From positions 121,315 to 185,314 of the forward strand of contig VXAU01000968.1 of assembly GCA_013399695.1 (NCBI GenBank): a stretch of DNA of 64,000 bases, written 5' to 3'. Shown here one piece after another: positions 48,560 through 60,158 of this stretch (the stretch's first letter is position 1; every line of letters starts with the position of its first letter). Position numbers and translations under genes: made by a program. The DNA comes from Formicarius rufipectus. Its lineage: Eukaryota > Chordata > Aves > Passeriformes > Formicariidae. Below the pieces are notes generated by a model. It made no database searches, was not told the DNA's origin, and was given only the letters and a program-made list of their open reading frames with translations.

Positions 48560-51500
48560 AGAGACGTTTGAATTGTGCCCTGAATTCCAGGCAACATAGC
48601 AAGGGAAATATATGACAGAGCAAACAACTCTGGTTTTGGCTTGAGGTTAGAACAAATTCTTCTACCATAAGCACTAAAAATATTAGCTTCAAAAAGCAGC
48701 TGTGATTCATTTCAAAGCTAAATTTATTCTGGAGCTCCAGGAAAGCAGGATTTTATTCTGTGTCCTTATGAGTTGCTTTGCAAAGGTTCTGCCCCTTGCA
48801 CACCCCCCAAGTTTTTCTGATGGAATCTCTCCCTTGGGAATTACAGGTTTATCCCTCTTAGTCTGAAATCCAGACAAGAATCACATTTTAGGCTCAGCAC
48901 TCTAGCACATCTCTAAAATCTAATTTTCCTTTCTAAAGAGTATGAATTTTCAGCTGTCGCTTTTATACTAGCTTCTGTAGTTCAGTAGCAGTTGTATGGT
49001 TACTACTGCCCTTTCATCCTACATTGGTCAGGAGCTGAAGAATACAAGTATCTCAATGTTTGTAGCTGTGTATCAGGTCTCACTTCAGACAGGTACAATA
49101 GGCTGAGTCACCCATTTGCAGAATGGAGACCATAGGAAGAGTTGTTGGCAAATTTTGTGCTTCTGAGATAGAAAGGAGGGAAGCGGTATGTTTTCTACAT
49201 TTTCTGGCACAGGCAGATATTAACCTAGTCTGTCCATAATTTCTGTCACTCAGGTAGACACCCAAGGTTCCCTGGCAGATAAGAAATACATTCCAGTTCT
49301 TTCATATTTCTTATGGTGTCTTTGTGTTGTTGAGAGAAACGAACAATGTGTACATCATTTTATGTAATGCATTAGTTTGTATTGCTCATAGCCTGCCTAC
49401 ACTTTCCACTTTTACAATTGACAGTTTAGAGATCGAGGGGAAAGAAACTGTGCACCTTAGCATCATGTAGTATGGAGTGAACTTTTTTGAACAATCCAAA
49501 AGACAGGAGTGTGATTACTTAGAAAGACTAAAAACCCTTCATAAATTAAAATGGAAAATAAAAAGGCTGTTGTTTAATTTAATAATAAGCATCAAATTAA
49601 AATTATGAGGCAAGTAAGTGTTGTCATAGTATATTTTTTCTTTTGTAACTGACTTAGTCTTTTCACAATTCTTTGAAAATTCGGGAATATTAAATGTCAC
49701 ATAAAATTATAATTGCCACATATGAATAAAAGAATGCCGTGAGACAAAAGTGAAACTTAAAAAGGAGAGACAAGCTCAAGCAGATGAAAGAAAAACACTT
49801 CTTTCCTGGGAGACAGGCCACAGAAATAAACATGTATCTAGCTGACTTTTCTTTGTATCTTATTCAAGCAGAATAAAATTAAAATTATTTCACATCCCTA
49901 TAGGCTACTCTGGTGTAAGGCAAGGAAATGTAGAAGGGATTATTTCGTATGTGCATTTTCATTTGTTTCTTTTTTAAGATACAAAAGCAGTTCATTCTAG
50001 TTGCTGATAAACCACTTGGTAAAATACATCCTTTAAAAATAGAAGACATTTCCACATAAATATTTTTCAGTCACTTCATGATGTAAGTGAATTACTTTTA
50101 TCAGGGGCAAATACACTGCTTAGACTGACCTTGGGAAAAACTTTACATGAACCAGTTGAAAATAAAAATATTACTTGGCAGAAAAGCTATATGTGAATTT
50201 TCCTCTTAGACCTTTCTATGCTAGAGCAACAGTACCAATATGGAAGGAAAGTATCTAGTACTAAAAGAAATTATTATTTAAAGGAGAGGCAAATCCTATG
50301 ATCTCTCTCTTATATGCAACTGTCAGTCTTTGCATGCTGGTGGTAAGATGAGTAAGAAAAAGATGAGAGATTTAGTCTATTTTGCTTAATGACACATACA
50401 AGAGTAAGGCTTTCAAGATCAAATATATTTTAAGGAAACTGTGATATATAGGAGCCTTGTAAATTCGTATTTGTACAATGTCAACTTAGCACACAGTGGA
50501 AAAACCACCAAGGATGACCACTTTCAAAGGGAACATCTGGAAGCATGGCTACCACTGTTTTGCTCCTTCAAACACTTTGATTTTTAAACCACAGTCTGAT
50601 GGTCAGATCATTTTCTCAAGATGTGAGAGGACTGTGTTCGCAGTTTTGAAACTGTCTTCCACTTCCCCAGACAGGGCAATAACCACAGGGTTATTGCTTT
50701 GATCCCTCTCTTTACTTTGTCTCACTGTGCACCATAAAATGCAAGCCAGACAACCACAAGAGAGTATGACACTGTGGCCTTGAAATTAGAGGTGCTTGGA
50801 TGGATTCAGGCTCTCAGGGTTTTGTCAGTTCCTACTTCAGGAGATTTGATGTGAAGTCTGGGAAAATGCCAAATGCACCCATCCTCCTTTTTTCTTTTGT
50901 AATTTTAAATAGAACTGGATGGATTTTCTTAGACAGAGACTCTGGAATTTGAATATTTTTGCTCATGCTTTTCTAAGTATTGCAAATTGGTCAGAGCTCA
51001 CTCTAATAAACAATTTTTTTTTTTAACTTAGTTACTCTCGTGCCCAGCACATAAGTAGTTTTTGTAAAACTTCCAATTTGTCTGTTTCTTTTCCTGTCCT
51101 TCCTGTACAGAGAAACTGACCATGGATAGGTGAATTCCTGCTCTTGAGGGTCTAGGATCTTGGAACTTAGGTCACTGACATATCTGCTTTGGATCTGTCC
51201 CAAACAATTTCAGGGAATTGCTGCCTTGCTCTTTCTAACCTGACTGGTTATTCCACTATCAGACATGTAAGCATAACCAGACCTCCCACATGCTGCAAAA
51301 TTTTTTGCCTCAGGTCACCCTCTTTTTTCATAGTCTCTGTTTTTCGATGCTTGAAGTTATAGGTAATATAGAATTAGACAAGGTAATATGGGGAAAACTT
51401 TATTGCTTGTAACTTCCTTATGAAATAAAATTTGATCTTTCTCTGTAAATAGAGACTTTGAAGCACTCGTGTTTTGTTCAGCTCTTCTGTGAGCATTACA

Positions 51501-53105
51501 TCTCTCTACTATGTGAATATGCAGCTGGCAATTTACTCCCATTGAATTGAATGGTTAAAAACAAGACTTCAGTGAAAAATGTTCTGCTGAAAAATACAGT
51601 AGAACATCTACAGAGCTTTTCAGCTAATGAATGTTGGTTCCCTGTGGTGCAGTTTGGGGGAATTGTGGTCTCCTGCAAGGTTTCTATAAAGCAAAACAGA
51701 TGCCTGTTTGTTCAAGGATCCTCAGTTGTAGTCTGACCTGTTCTCACAATGGCTGAAAGAGAGGAAAAATGCAGCTGAGTTTTATGAAGTTGTTACAGCA
51801 AAAGCTTCAAAACCTTTTAAAGCATTTTTTAAAAATATGCCTTTTGCTTGTTCAATCAAACATTATTATACTTCCTCTTTGAAGCATAATTGTATATAGT
51901 AAACATACCTGCCACCTGCATGTAACTCTGATACAACTGCCTCATATTAACCTTTTGTTTAGTCACTAGTTATACAGGTGACATAGGTTATTACTAGGAT
52001 CATCTGCTTATGTTGAATATGGAGTTTTGCTTAAAGCTTGGGTACATATAATATTTTCCTAAATTCCTTGACATTTGTGACAGATCTCTCCATTTTTGTC
52101 AAGAAAATTTCTGCTGTCAGATTCAGTCATTGTCCTCATATTGAAAGCCTGCTTCATAATGTTACTGTCTGAGCACTGCAATAAAAGATAAAGCTGGCTT
52201 TTATAATCACCCTGCAAGTTTTTTATAAAAGCGTACCACTATTTATGCAATGAACAGTTCTGACATACTGGCTGATAATTGCATCTGCTTTGCCAAAGAT
52301 GCTACTTTGCTCCAGTAAAAGAAGAAAGAAGCCAAGAAATACTTTAATCAAATTAAGCATGCTGTATTTCTGATCTATAATGCACTTCCCGTAATCCACT
52401 TGTTTAGTCTATATGTTCTCTCTATATGCAGAATTTTTTTTTTTTATATTTTGAAATATTCACAGTTACTAAAATGATAAATCTAGGTATTTTAGAGATA
52501 CTTCTTGATCTGTTCTGCCTCTGTCATTAATTTGTACAAACTTCAGACTGATGGAATCTTTCAAAGAATTCTTTACTATTTTAATTTTGTTCTATCCATC
52601 ATTGAGGATTTTTCTGTAGGGCTCTCTTTAAAAGTCCTCTCATTTTAAGGGAAATGGCAATTCTCAAACACTTCATATCACAAGGCAAATGAAAATTTAA
52701 TGCCTATGTGTGCCTTCTACCTCACACATTCTTTGTTGGCTCAGATCATAACAACAGACAGAACAGATGATTTGTCCTTTTGTGCGTGTGTGTGTCTTGA
52801 AATGGCATAGCTGCTTTAGACTTTTTCATCCTATTTTACAAAGTAAGATACAAAGGAAGATGATAAGTACAGTATATGACAGGTTAGTAAATGCTATTTT
52901 TTTCCCCCATAAAAATCACATAAATCATTTAATTAAGTTATTCTCATGTTTCCTTTATGCTGAAATTATGGTGTTATGGCGATTTATGGCAGAAATTTTG
53001 TATAAACTGTCACTGGCTACTTTAGTGGTAACCAGATTTCCACAAAACTGTTGACTATCAGTGCAAGTAAGGATGAAAGAATCACTTCCTCTGAAAATCA
53101 TGTAC

Positions 53106-53142
53106 ATTTTATCAAAAGAATCACAGATTCTTTTGATAAAAT
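53106..53142. repeat. Perfect 17-bp inverted repeat with 3-nt loop
   Basis: ATTTTATCAAAAGAATC (53106-53122) is followed after ACA by its exact reverse complement (53126-53142). In GLRA3 pre-mRNA this would be a 17-bp stem with a UGU loop, about 115 nt downstream of the exon 5 donor. Confidence 0.95.
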
Positions 53143-53256
53143 ATGAGATTAATTTTGAAAATTTGCTCTTGTACCACTACAAAGGGGTTTTCTACCTCCT
53201 GCATAATTGTAAACCCTGCAAAAATATTTATAGGATAATACATTACACAAACTTAC

Positions 53257-53339
53257 AGCTTTCGAGCTGCATTATACATGTTTGCACATCCATTGGAAAA
53301 TTTTTGAGATCCATCGGACAGGACAGTATTAAAGTCAAT
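53257..53339 (-). CDS. GLRA3: GLRA3 exon 5 (Cys-loop)
   Basis: The 83-bp exon starts by completing the Arg codon split from exon 4 and ends with one base of a Phe codon. It encodes LTLILSCPMDLKNFPMDVQT followed by CIMQLES. The two cysteines 14 residues apart (equivalent to C138 and C152) form the signature disulfide of the Cys-loop family, with the FP motif between them that faces the channel domain. The acceptor is ctttcag|A and the donor is CT|gtaagt. Ile (ATA, 53327-53329) stands where alpha subunits usually have Thr in LTLTLSC. The exon was too short to appear as a long open frame and was found from its sequence. Confidence 0.97.
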
Positions 53340-56158
53340 CTGAAAGAACACAAAAACCTGTTAAAAATATACCACCAAAATGCCACTGTGTAGGAATAAT
53401 GCATGAAATCATTCCAATTAGAATAAATGTTTTCATTAGACAGCTCTAAAAAATATAAAAAATATTAGCTGAACCCATTTAACTCACTCAGCCTAGTATG
53501 AAAATATAGAAAAAAATTAGTTTCAGAATTTGCCTAACCTTGTTAGGCCTTGTCTAAAGGAATACAGCAACAGGATGTCTTTTTGTGGTACAGAATTACT
53601 GTATTGTTTCAGTATTTCAGATCCTTGACACAAAATTTAACCACAAATTTGCAAGAATTTTATATGTCACCTGCAAATCATGGCGGGAAAGCAATTTATG
53701 TGGTGTTGTCCTAAAATAAGTTTTTTTAAATGTCAACACAAAATTTAAGGTAGCATTTTATGATATTGATGGCAGACTGAGATATGCCTGTATTTTTGAA
53801 CTGCAGCTGTGTTTCATGTTACTCCTGATACTGTGAAATACTTTGCAACTTATAGGCAAAAGAGGTATTGTCACATTTCATATAAATACAATCATTTATC
53901 TTCAGGGTAATACTTCTCAATGGAATGAGAAAGAGGAATATAGGAGGTAAAGGCGTGTTTTCCCCCACTAGGTATGTTCAGTTATCATTCATGGTCACTA
54001 CTGTATCGTCATTAACCAATTCAGTGGATAGAATATCCTAAAAAAAACCTGAGGAGCTTGAATTCAAGTCCTTACACACAAGGAGTTTCTAACATGGCAA
54101 TCTTCTAATCTCCATCTCTTAAACCTATTCCCCTATTTTTGGCATTGGTGGTAAGGGAAGTGGACCGTAGGCAGCAAGTATGGCTGTATATTTCTTTTAC
54201 CTATTTTGTTTTTTCTGACCAAACCTTCTTGATTCATTGTTGCTTTAATTTCTGTTTAGCCTGAAAGTGACAGAGCTGGGGTAGGGGGGCAGAATGGAGT
54301 CTGAGCAGGAAAGTCAGACTCAGGCCCTACTGCCATGCTATTGAAAATAATTCCAAAATCTGACTAGCAGGTTGGTAGCACAGCAAGTCATTTCAGAAAG
54401 GAGGCAGCTGGACTTTGTGCTTCAGTAAATATTTTAGTATTTTATATTAAGAATTCACTGAATCAGCACTGTAACCTTCCATTATTTTCTTGTCTGAATT
54501 GTTCCAATGGAATTAGGGAAGAAGAAGACATTAGGGAATGAAAGAAAAAAAAGCAAATTTAGAAAACCTCTTTTTTTTTTTTTTTTACCTTTTACTACCA
54601 GCACATTAGCAATTAGCATATCTCCCTTTATCAAAAGCTTAACTGACTGAAATGCACATAGTAACTGAACTAGATACCAACAGTATGATTTTAAATTTGT
54701 TTCAGAAATTGTAATAGTTCTTAATTAAATCATGGCAACATAGACTTTCTGTTTTCATAAGAAACACAAGGACTCTGTGGTATCTGCTTTCATCACAGTC
54801 AATGTTTACTTTTATATTTTAATATTATAATATTTCTCCTTTTTGGGTTATTTTCCCCCATTTCATGTGGCCACAAACTTGGTCTGAGTTCTACTGAAGT
54901 TGCAATCCAAACTTGCTTCATTTGAGTGGCAGGTCTATGCTCTGTGTTGTAGGTATCTGGAAGGAGTAGGACCAAGGGGGAAAGTTACTTGATTAGAGTG
55001 GAACAGCTACCAGAGCCTCTTGGGGTAACATTCTGGAGCTAAATGATTTAGATCTACTTGATTCCAGAGAAGGAATCCTTTTAACCTGCTTTCAGTCTCT
55101 TTGTAGGAATAGGATATATGTTGTAAAACTGAAGAGTCATTTTGTTCCCAGAGTAGCAGACTAACCTCCTTTTGGGTATGAAATGCTCACAAGAATTTTC
55201 ATTCAATCCTTTCTACCTGTGTAAGCCTGAGAAGGCTCTGCTCACTTGCATTGGGAGGAGGGAGGAATGAGACTCTCTTGACGCCGATGCATCCATGCCA
55301 ATCATAACTGTTTTCTTTAGTATGCAAACTGTCTTACAGACTCCTGATGTCTCTTCAAAGAGACATTAATCTCATTTAAGACACATTAAACCCATTAATC
55401 CAGTGTCATAAAAGTATGCAAAGCAAAACAACAAGTGGACAATAGTATATTTATTTTGAAAAGTGTACACATTTTGCACTGCTTCAATACCGAATATATC
55501 TCAGGTCTAGTAGGACATTAGCATATTTATATGCAATGTGTTTCTCCTTAGACTGGATTTTTGAAGACAGTGGTAAAATGCCTACTGATGTCTATGTCTG
55601 AATTAATAAAAGTGATGAGAAAAGAAGTAGGACAACTAGATTTTGTCAATACTTATGACTGCTGCTTATAGCTTCTTAAAACTTTTCAAAGTTTACTTTC
55701 CCCTTTTCTCTCCAACTCCAGCAGTAAGTGACTAATTTTTAAATGTCATACTTCCTCCAAAAGGTCATGTTTCCATGTTGAAGTGCAACTGCAATATCCA
55801 AAAAGGTGAAATAGAAATAACATTGGATTGTCATTGACATTGGAGGCTACAGACTGTGAAACATAGGCCAAGGCAGATTATAGTATTAGAGGGTTGTTTG
55901 CTCCGTGAAGTTTCCTAGTTCCTCTAGACCTGTACTTTAAAATGGGAAAGATACCTTTCTTATTATTTTTATTATGTGCATGCCTAATGAAGGATCATTT
56001 TCTATTTTAGTATTAACAATGAACAGCAATGTGGACAAAGTTCTGTATTCAAAACTCATAGATGATAGTTCTGCATGACTAGCAACTAAATATATCTTTT
56101 AGCGATTCTTAGGTATAATTTTGTGCTTCTATCTGAAATAATTTGATTAGAAACTCAC
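53340..56158 (-). other. GLRA3 intron 4
   Basis: This 2.8-kb intron lies between AG|gtgagt and ctttcag. It contains a T homopolymer near 54570-54590. I see no mobile element, RNA gene or other exon. Confidence 0.9.
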
Positions 56159-56382
56159 CTGATGGAATAAAGTACATTTCCATTTTTGAAAATCCGTAAC
56201 AACTTATTATCTGTTGTAACTTCATGAAAGTTGGCACCTTTTTCATTAGCAAAGAACAAATCAGGTTTCCAAATTGAATCCAGCATGGATGGATCTAAAT
56301 CTAAAGAGTCATCTGGATATTCACTGTATGCAAGGCGTGGATCATTCCAATTCTGACGGAGAAAGATGTTCACTCGGTAATC
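56159..56382 (-). CDS. GLRA3: GLRA3 exon 4 (extracellular domain, loops D-A region)
   Basis: The 224-bp exon encodes 74 codons from DYRVNIFLRQ to NVLYSI plus two bases (AG) of a split Arg codon. The acceptor is ttcattcag|GAT and the donor is AG|gtgagt. It contains the highly conserved WNDPRL, PDDSLDLDPSMLDSIWKPDLFF and NEKGANFHEVTTDNK blocks that form the outer beta-sandwich and the principal-face loop A. The length equals that of exon 4 in other GLRA genes. Asn is seen where human alpha-3 has Lys in RQKWNDP (from memory). The apparent open frame extending to Met upstream runs into intron and is not used. Confidence 0.98.
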
Positions 56383-59300
56383 CTGAATGAAAGAGGAAAC
56401 AAGCAAAGCTTTATCAAGCATAGGGATTTAGCTTTTATTTCATGTCTTAGCCATGTAATCCCCTGTCCATCTGTGAATGACAAAAGAATTACTTAGCTGA
56501 GTGCCAGAATGATACCTATTTATATTAGTGGGGACACAATGGATAAGAATAAAGATGTATTTCAGGACAATTGAAAAAATCCCAAGAGAAGGAAAACCGA
56601 CCTGCATGTACAGTTTGTATAACTCCACATAACTCTACTCTCACCACAACTTTGTCTTGAAATCAAAAGGAGATGCATAAAAAAGAGTTTTATGGAGTTA
56701 CCTTTTTCTGCCCAACTCCTGGCAGGGGCATTCCCACTTCCCTCTCTTTGTTAGTGAGACTCTGTCCCACTGCAAGGGAAGTTAAAACAATTTCTTTTTT
56801 TCTCTCTCTAATCTTTATACATCTTCAACCCATCACTTAGGCTTTCTGTGCCACAGTTCCATATTGAAAATTGTGTGAGCAGTAACTTGCCATAGAGCAG
56901 TCTGAGGATGACACATGTTCCTCCTCTGTTCAAATATGATAGAGATCATATAACTCCTTATGAAAAATTAGCTTAGTTACAAGTGGAGTACCTTAATTTC
57001 TACAGACAGTCCTGAGTTAATCAAGGGTGCTTTTATAGAAAAGATGAGTGGAGTGCTTTAAAGTTCTGGAAGTCATTTTGGAGCAGTATGTACTTTCAGT
57101 CAGGGATGCTGTATGTATGGCTGCACACTTAAAACTTTACCACTCTGAAAAATGAAAATATTTGGTTTTAAATAGAAGTTATTATTAGCATCTTATTACA
57201 TTGCATTTAGAGTTAAGACTGAGAACAAGGACATAGTAATTATACTTTTATAGGTCATAATATGATTTTCCTCATTATTTGAACTGCATTAATGAAAAAG
57301 ATAAAAATAAAATGTTAGCTGCAAAGGGGAACTGCTTGTTAGACTTCACATGACATTTCTGAATGCAGCAAAAGTAAAACCATCACTTGTTTATGATTTA
57401 AAAAGGCAATGAAAATTAATGTTAACAAGAAAACTTATTGAGTCAGAATAGGAAAAGAAGTGAGCAATAAAATTTGGCCAATAACTATAGGTAGCAGTTA
57501 TTATAGGTTAGAATAGCTGGAAGACAAATGATGAAATCTTTTCAAGGTTATATTAAGTTATTCTGTGTGTCAGGTTGAGTGAAATTTATTAGTTTAAATT
57601 GTTTCCATCTTTTAAGGTGAAAAAAATCATGATTAAATTTCTCATTGAAGGTATTTTTCATTGTTCCCTGAAAAGTCTGACTTAAATTGGTTCTCATTAT
57701 TCACTAAAAAAATCCTCATCTATCAAATGGAAAGATATATATTTGACCGCTGTTTTATGAAGGACAAGTATTCATCATCTCAGTTTATAACTACACATTA
57801 TTAGCACAAGGATTAATTACTTTAAACAAGTAAGGTTGTTTGATGCAAACACAGACACTAGAATCAAACTGCCTGAATTGATTTTTTTATCCTGCAGGAG
57901 GCTTGCTATTCTCATTTACCATTTGCCTTGAAAGGGTGATTCGTAATTGAAACAACTGTGTTGAGGAGATTCCCTGAGGGGAGACAGAAATCATCATTCA
58001 AGGTGTGGTGGCCTCCACAGCCTTGTCTGTAACCTCGAGGCTGCCACTGTGTGAGCAGCAACCATACACTGGTTATACAGAACGAGACTGATCATGGGTC
58101 TGCATTTACTTCACCATACTTCAAAACGCTTTAGCCACAGGGTGACCTTAAAGGTTCATCTGTTTCATAAGACTCAATAAAATAAAAATTTGAGATTAGG
58201 TAATTGCTCGTTGCTACCAGTGCTGAGGCTGAGGACATTATGGTCTCCAATACTAACATTTTGAATAGCAATTTCCAGCACATAGTGAAACCTGAAACAC
58301 AGAATATTTTGATTTCTACTTCATTATACTTACACAGATAGAGATCTATTACCATAACACGCAGAATATAGCTTTATGGAAACTTTTGCACAAATCCTCA
58401 AGATATTAATTACCTCTCACTCTTTCTTTAATAAAATTTTAATATGCATTGTATATGGAATCCCTCCAGATCTGAGGCAGATTCCAAAATATGCCCCTCA
58501 TATGAACATTGAGTATCACCTGCTCTCATAACTTTTGCATGCTGTTATTTGAAGTCTCATCAAAATTTCGTGCGTAAATGACAGAACTCTATTGCCATTC
58601 CAAATACTATGATAATGATAATGTACTAAGACTAATGTATCTTTCTAAATGAAAAATAGACTTGCTTTTTGCATAATGTAGACAAATGAGTCTTCCTTCA
58701 TTTTCTCTAACTCTCTGTAAAATTTTAACAGGGAAATCTTACAAACTTTTGAAGAACAGTGTTAAAAAATGTAAGTTACTATAAGAAATTGATCTTGTGG
58801 GGAATTTTTTTTAATCTTTTAACTATGAGACTTTGTTGTAATGAAAGTTAATTCTCAATGTTGTACAAGAAAAGCTACTATGCTATGGAACACATTAATT
58901 GTTTTAATTTTTACTGGTGAGATTTTCTAAAGTTACTGTCTCAGTCTCTGAAATGCATGCAGCTTGACATGCTTTTTATTGCCGTCTTGATTGGTATAAT
59001 TAGACAGGATGCCCTGTGGCATAGTAGTATTTTGTAGTAATAACATCTTGCCATTTAAGCACTATGACTGCACTTTAGGTCATTAATTACTTTGGGTAAA
59101 TTGATGGAGTTTTCTTAGTTTTCCTTTGCATAGATTAAAATTTCAGACTCGACCAAAGGCTATTCAGTTAATAATTTCAATATGCCTTTCAAGAGAGTTC
59201 TCTTGTATAGAAACTCAGATATTTAAATTTAAGTAAGCCACTTAAATTGGAAACTCATTTTCCAAACAGATTGCTAATGCCATTGCAAAATCAAAGTAGA

Positions 59301-59639
59301 AGTCTTGAAATTCACACTGACATTTGGGAAATGCAAATATAATTCATGTCATCTGAAGGATTCACTTGTATTTCCTCATGCTTAATAGATGGAATACCAT
59401 TGCTAATGATATTACTTATGGTGAAGCCTCATCTCTAGTCACACCTGTTCCAAAGAATACATAGAAGAAAGTGCAGAAAGGGACAATACATGACTGGACA
59501 GGATAGTCAGTTCTGTGAGAGGAGATAGAAAAGTTGGATTTCTTTAAACTGATAATGCAAAAGACTTCTGTTATTACTTAATTGACGAATTGATTGTCAT
59601 CTGTAAATATTTTTATTTTTTATTACATCTCTGCACTCT

Positions 59640-60158
59640 TACCGGAGTACTGTGTATAGTTCCGATGATTCCAGCATAAGGACATGGAATTATCAGAGCA
59701 AGTCCAGAAGAGAACCATGAAGTTGATAAGAGGACTGGAGCACCTCTACTGTGAAGACAAGCTGAGAAAGTTGAGGCTATTTGGCTTGAAGAAGAGAAGG
59801 TTGTGTGGACATATAGCAACCTTCCAGTGTCTGAGAGGGGCCTACAGCAAAGCCAGAGACTGACTCTTTGTCAGGAATCATAGTGATAAGACAAGGAGTA
59901 TTGGGTAAAAATGGAGTGAGGGGATATTTAGGTTATATATTAGGAAGAAGTTTTTTACTGTGAGGGATGTGAGACATGGTAACAGGTTGCCCATGGAGGT
60001 TGTGGATGCCCCAGCCCTGGCAGAGTTCAAAGCCAGGTTGAATAAGGCCTTGATCAACCTGGTCTAGTGGAGGAGGTCCTGCCCATGCCAGGGGAGCTGG
60101 GACTAGATGATCTTTAAGGTCCTTTCCAACCCATTAACACTCTATGATTCTATGATTA
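59640..60158 (+). mobile_element. CR1 LINE 3' fragment, plus orientation
   Basis: This is a roughly 520-bp CR1 copy: AGCAAGTCCAGAAGAGAACC, GGCTTGAAGAAGAGAAGG, TTAGGAAGAAGTTTTTTACT, GGGACTAGATGATCTTTAAG. It ends with the diagnostic tail ACTCTATGATTCTATGATT. It is the best preserved CR1 in the window. Confidence 0.93.

Larger units (their letters stand above)
40030..53256 (-). other. GLRA3 intron 5
   Basis: This 13.2-kb intron is bounded by CT|gtaagt and tttttttag. It holds CR1 fragments at about 43918-44121 and 44475-44620, an LTR at 48138-48559 and the hairpin at 53106-53142. The remaining stretches (40.0-43.9, 44.6-48.1 and 48.6-53.1 kb) are AT-rich with short A-rich simple sequence (43545-43590) and nothing I recognise. 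Confidence 0.9.
17068..56382 (-). other. GLRA3: GLRA3 gene, 3' part (exons 4-8 and terminal exon)
   Basis: This is the span of the partial gene for the glycine receptor alpha-3 subunit, a Cys-loop ligand-gated chloride channel of the neuronal plasma membrane. Six exons with consensus GT/AG junctions join in one frame (224+83+138+215+147+270 bp). They cover most of the extracellular domain, all four membrane segments, the M3-M4 cytoplasmic loop and the stop. The paralogue call rests on the stretches RIFKNGNVLYSIR in exon 4 and QAKDGMTQKGPNNPVQ and DEMRKVFIDRAKKIDTISRA in the last exon, which fit alpha-3 rather than alpha-1, alpha-2 or alpha-4 as I know them. The signal peptide and first 56 mature residues (exons 1-3) are not in the window. 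Intron positions and phases match the known family structure. Confidence 0.96.
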
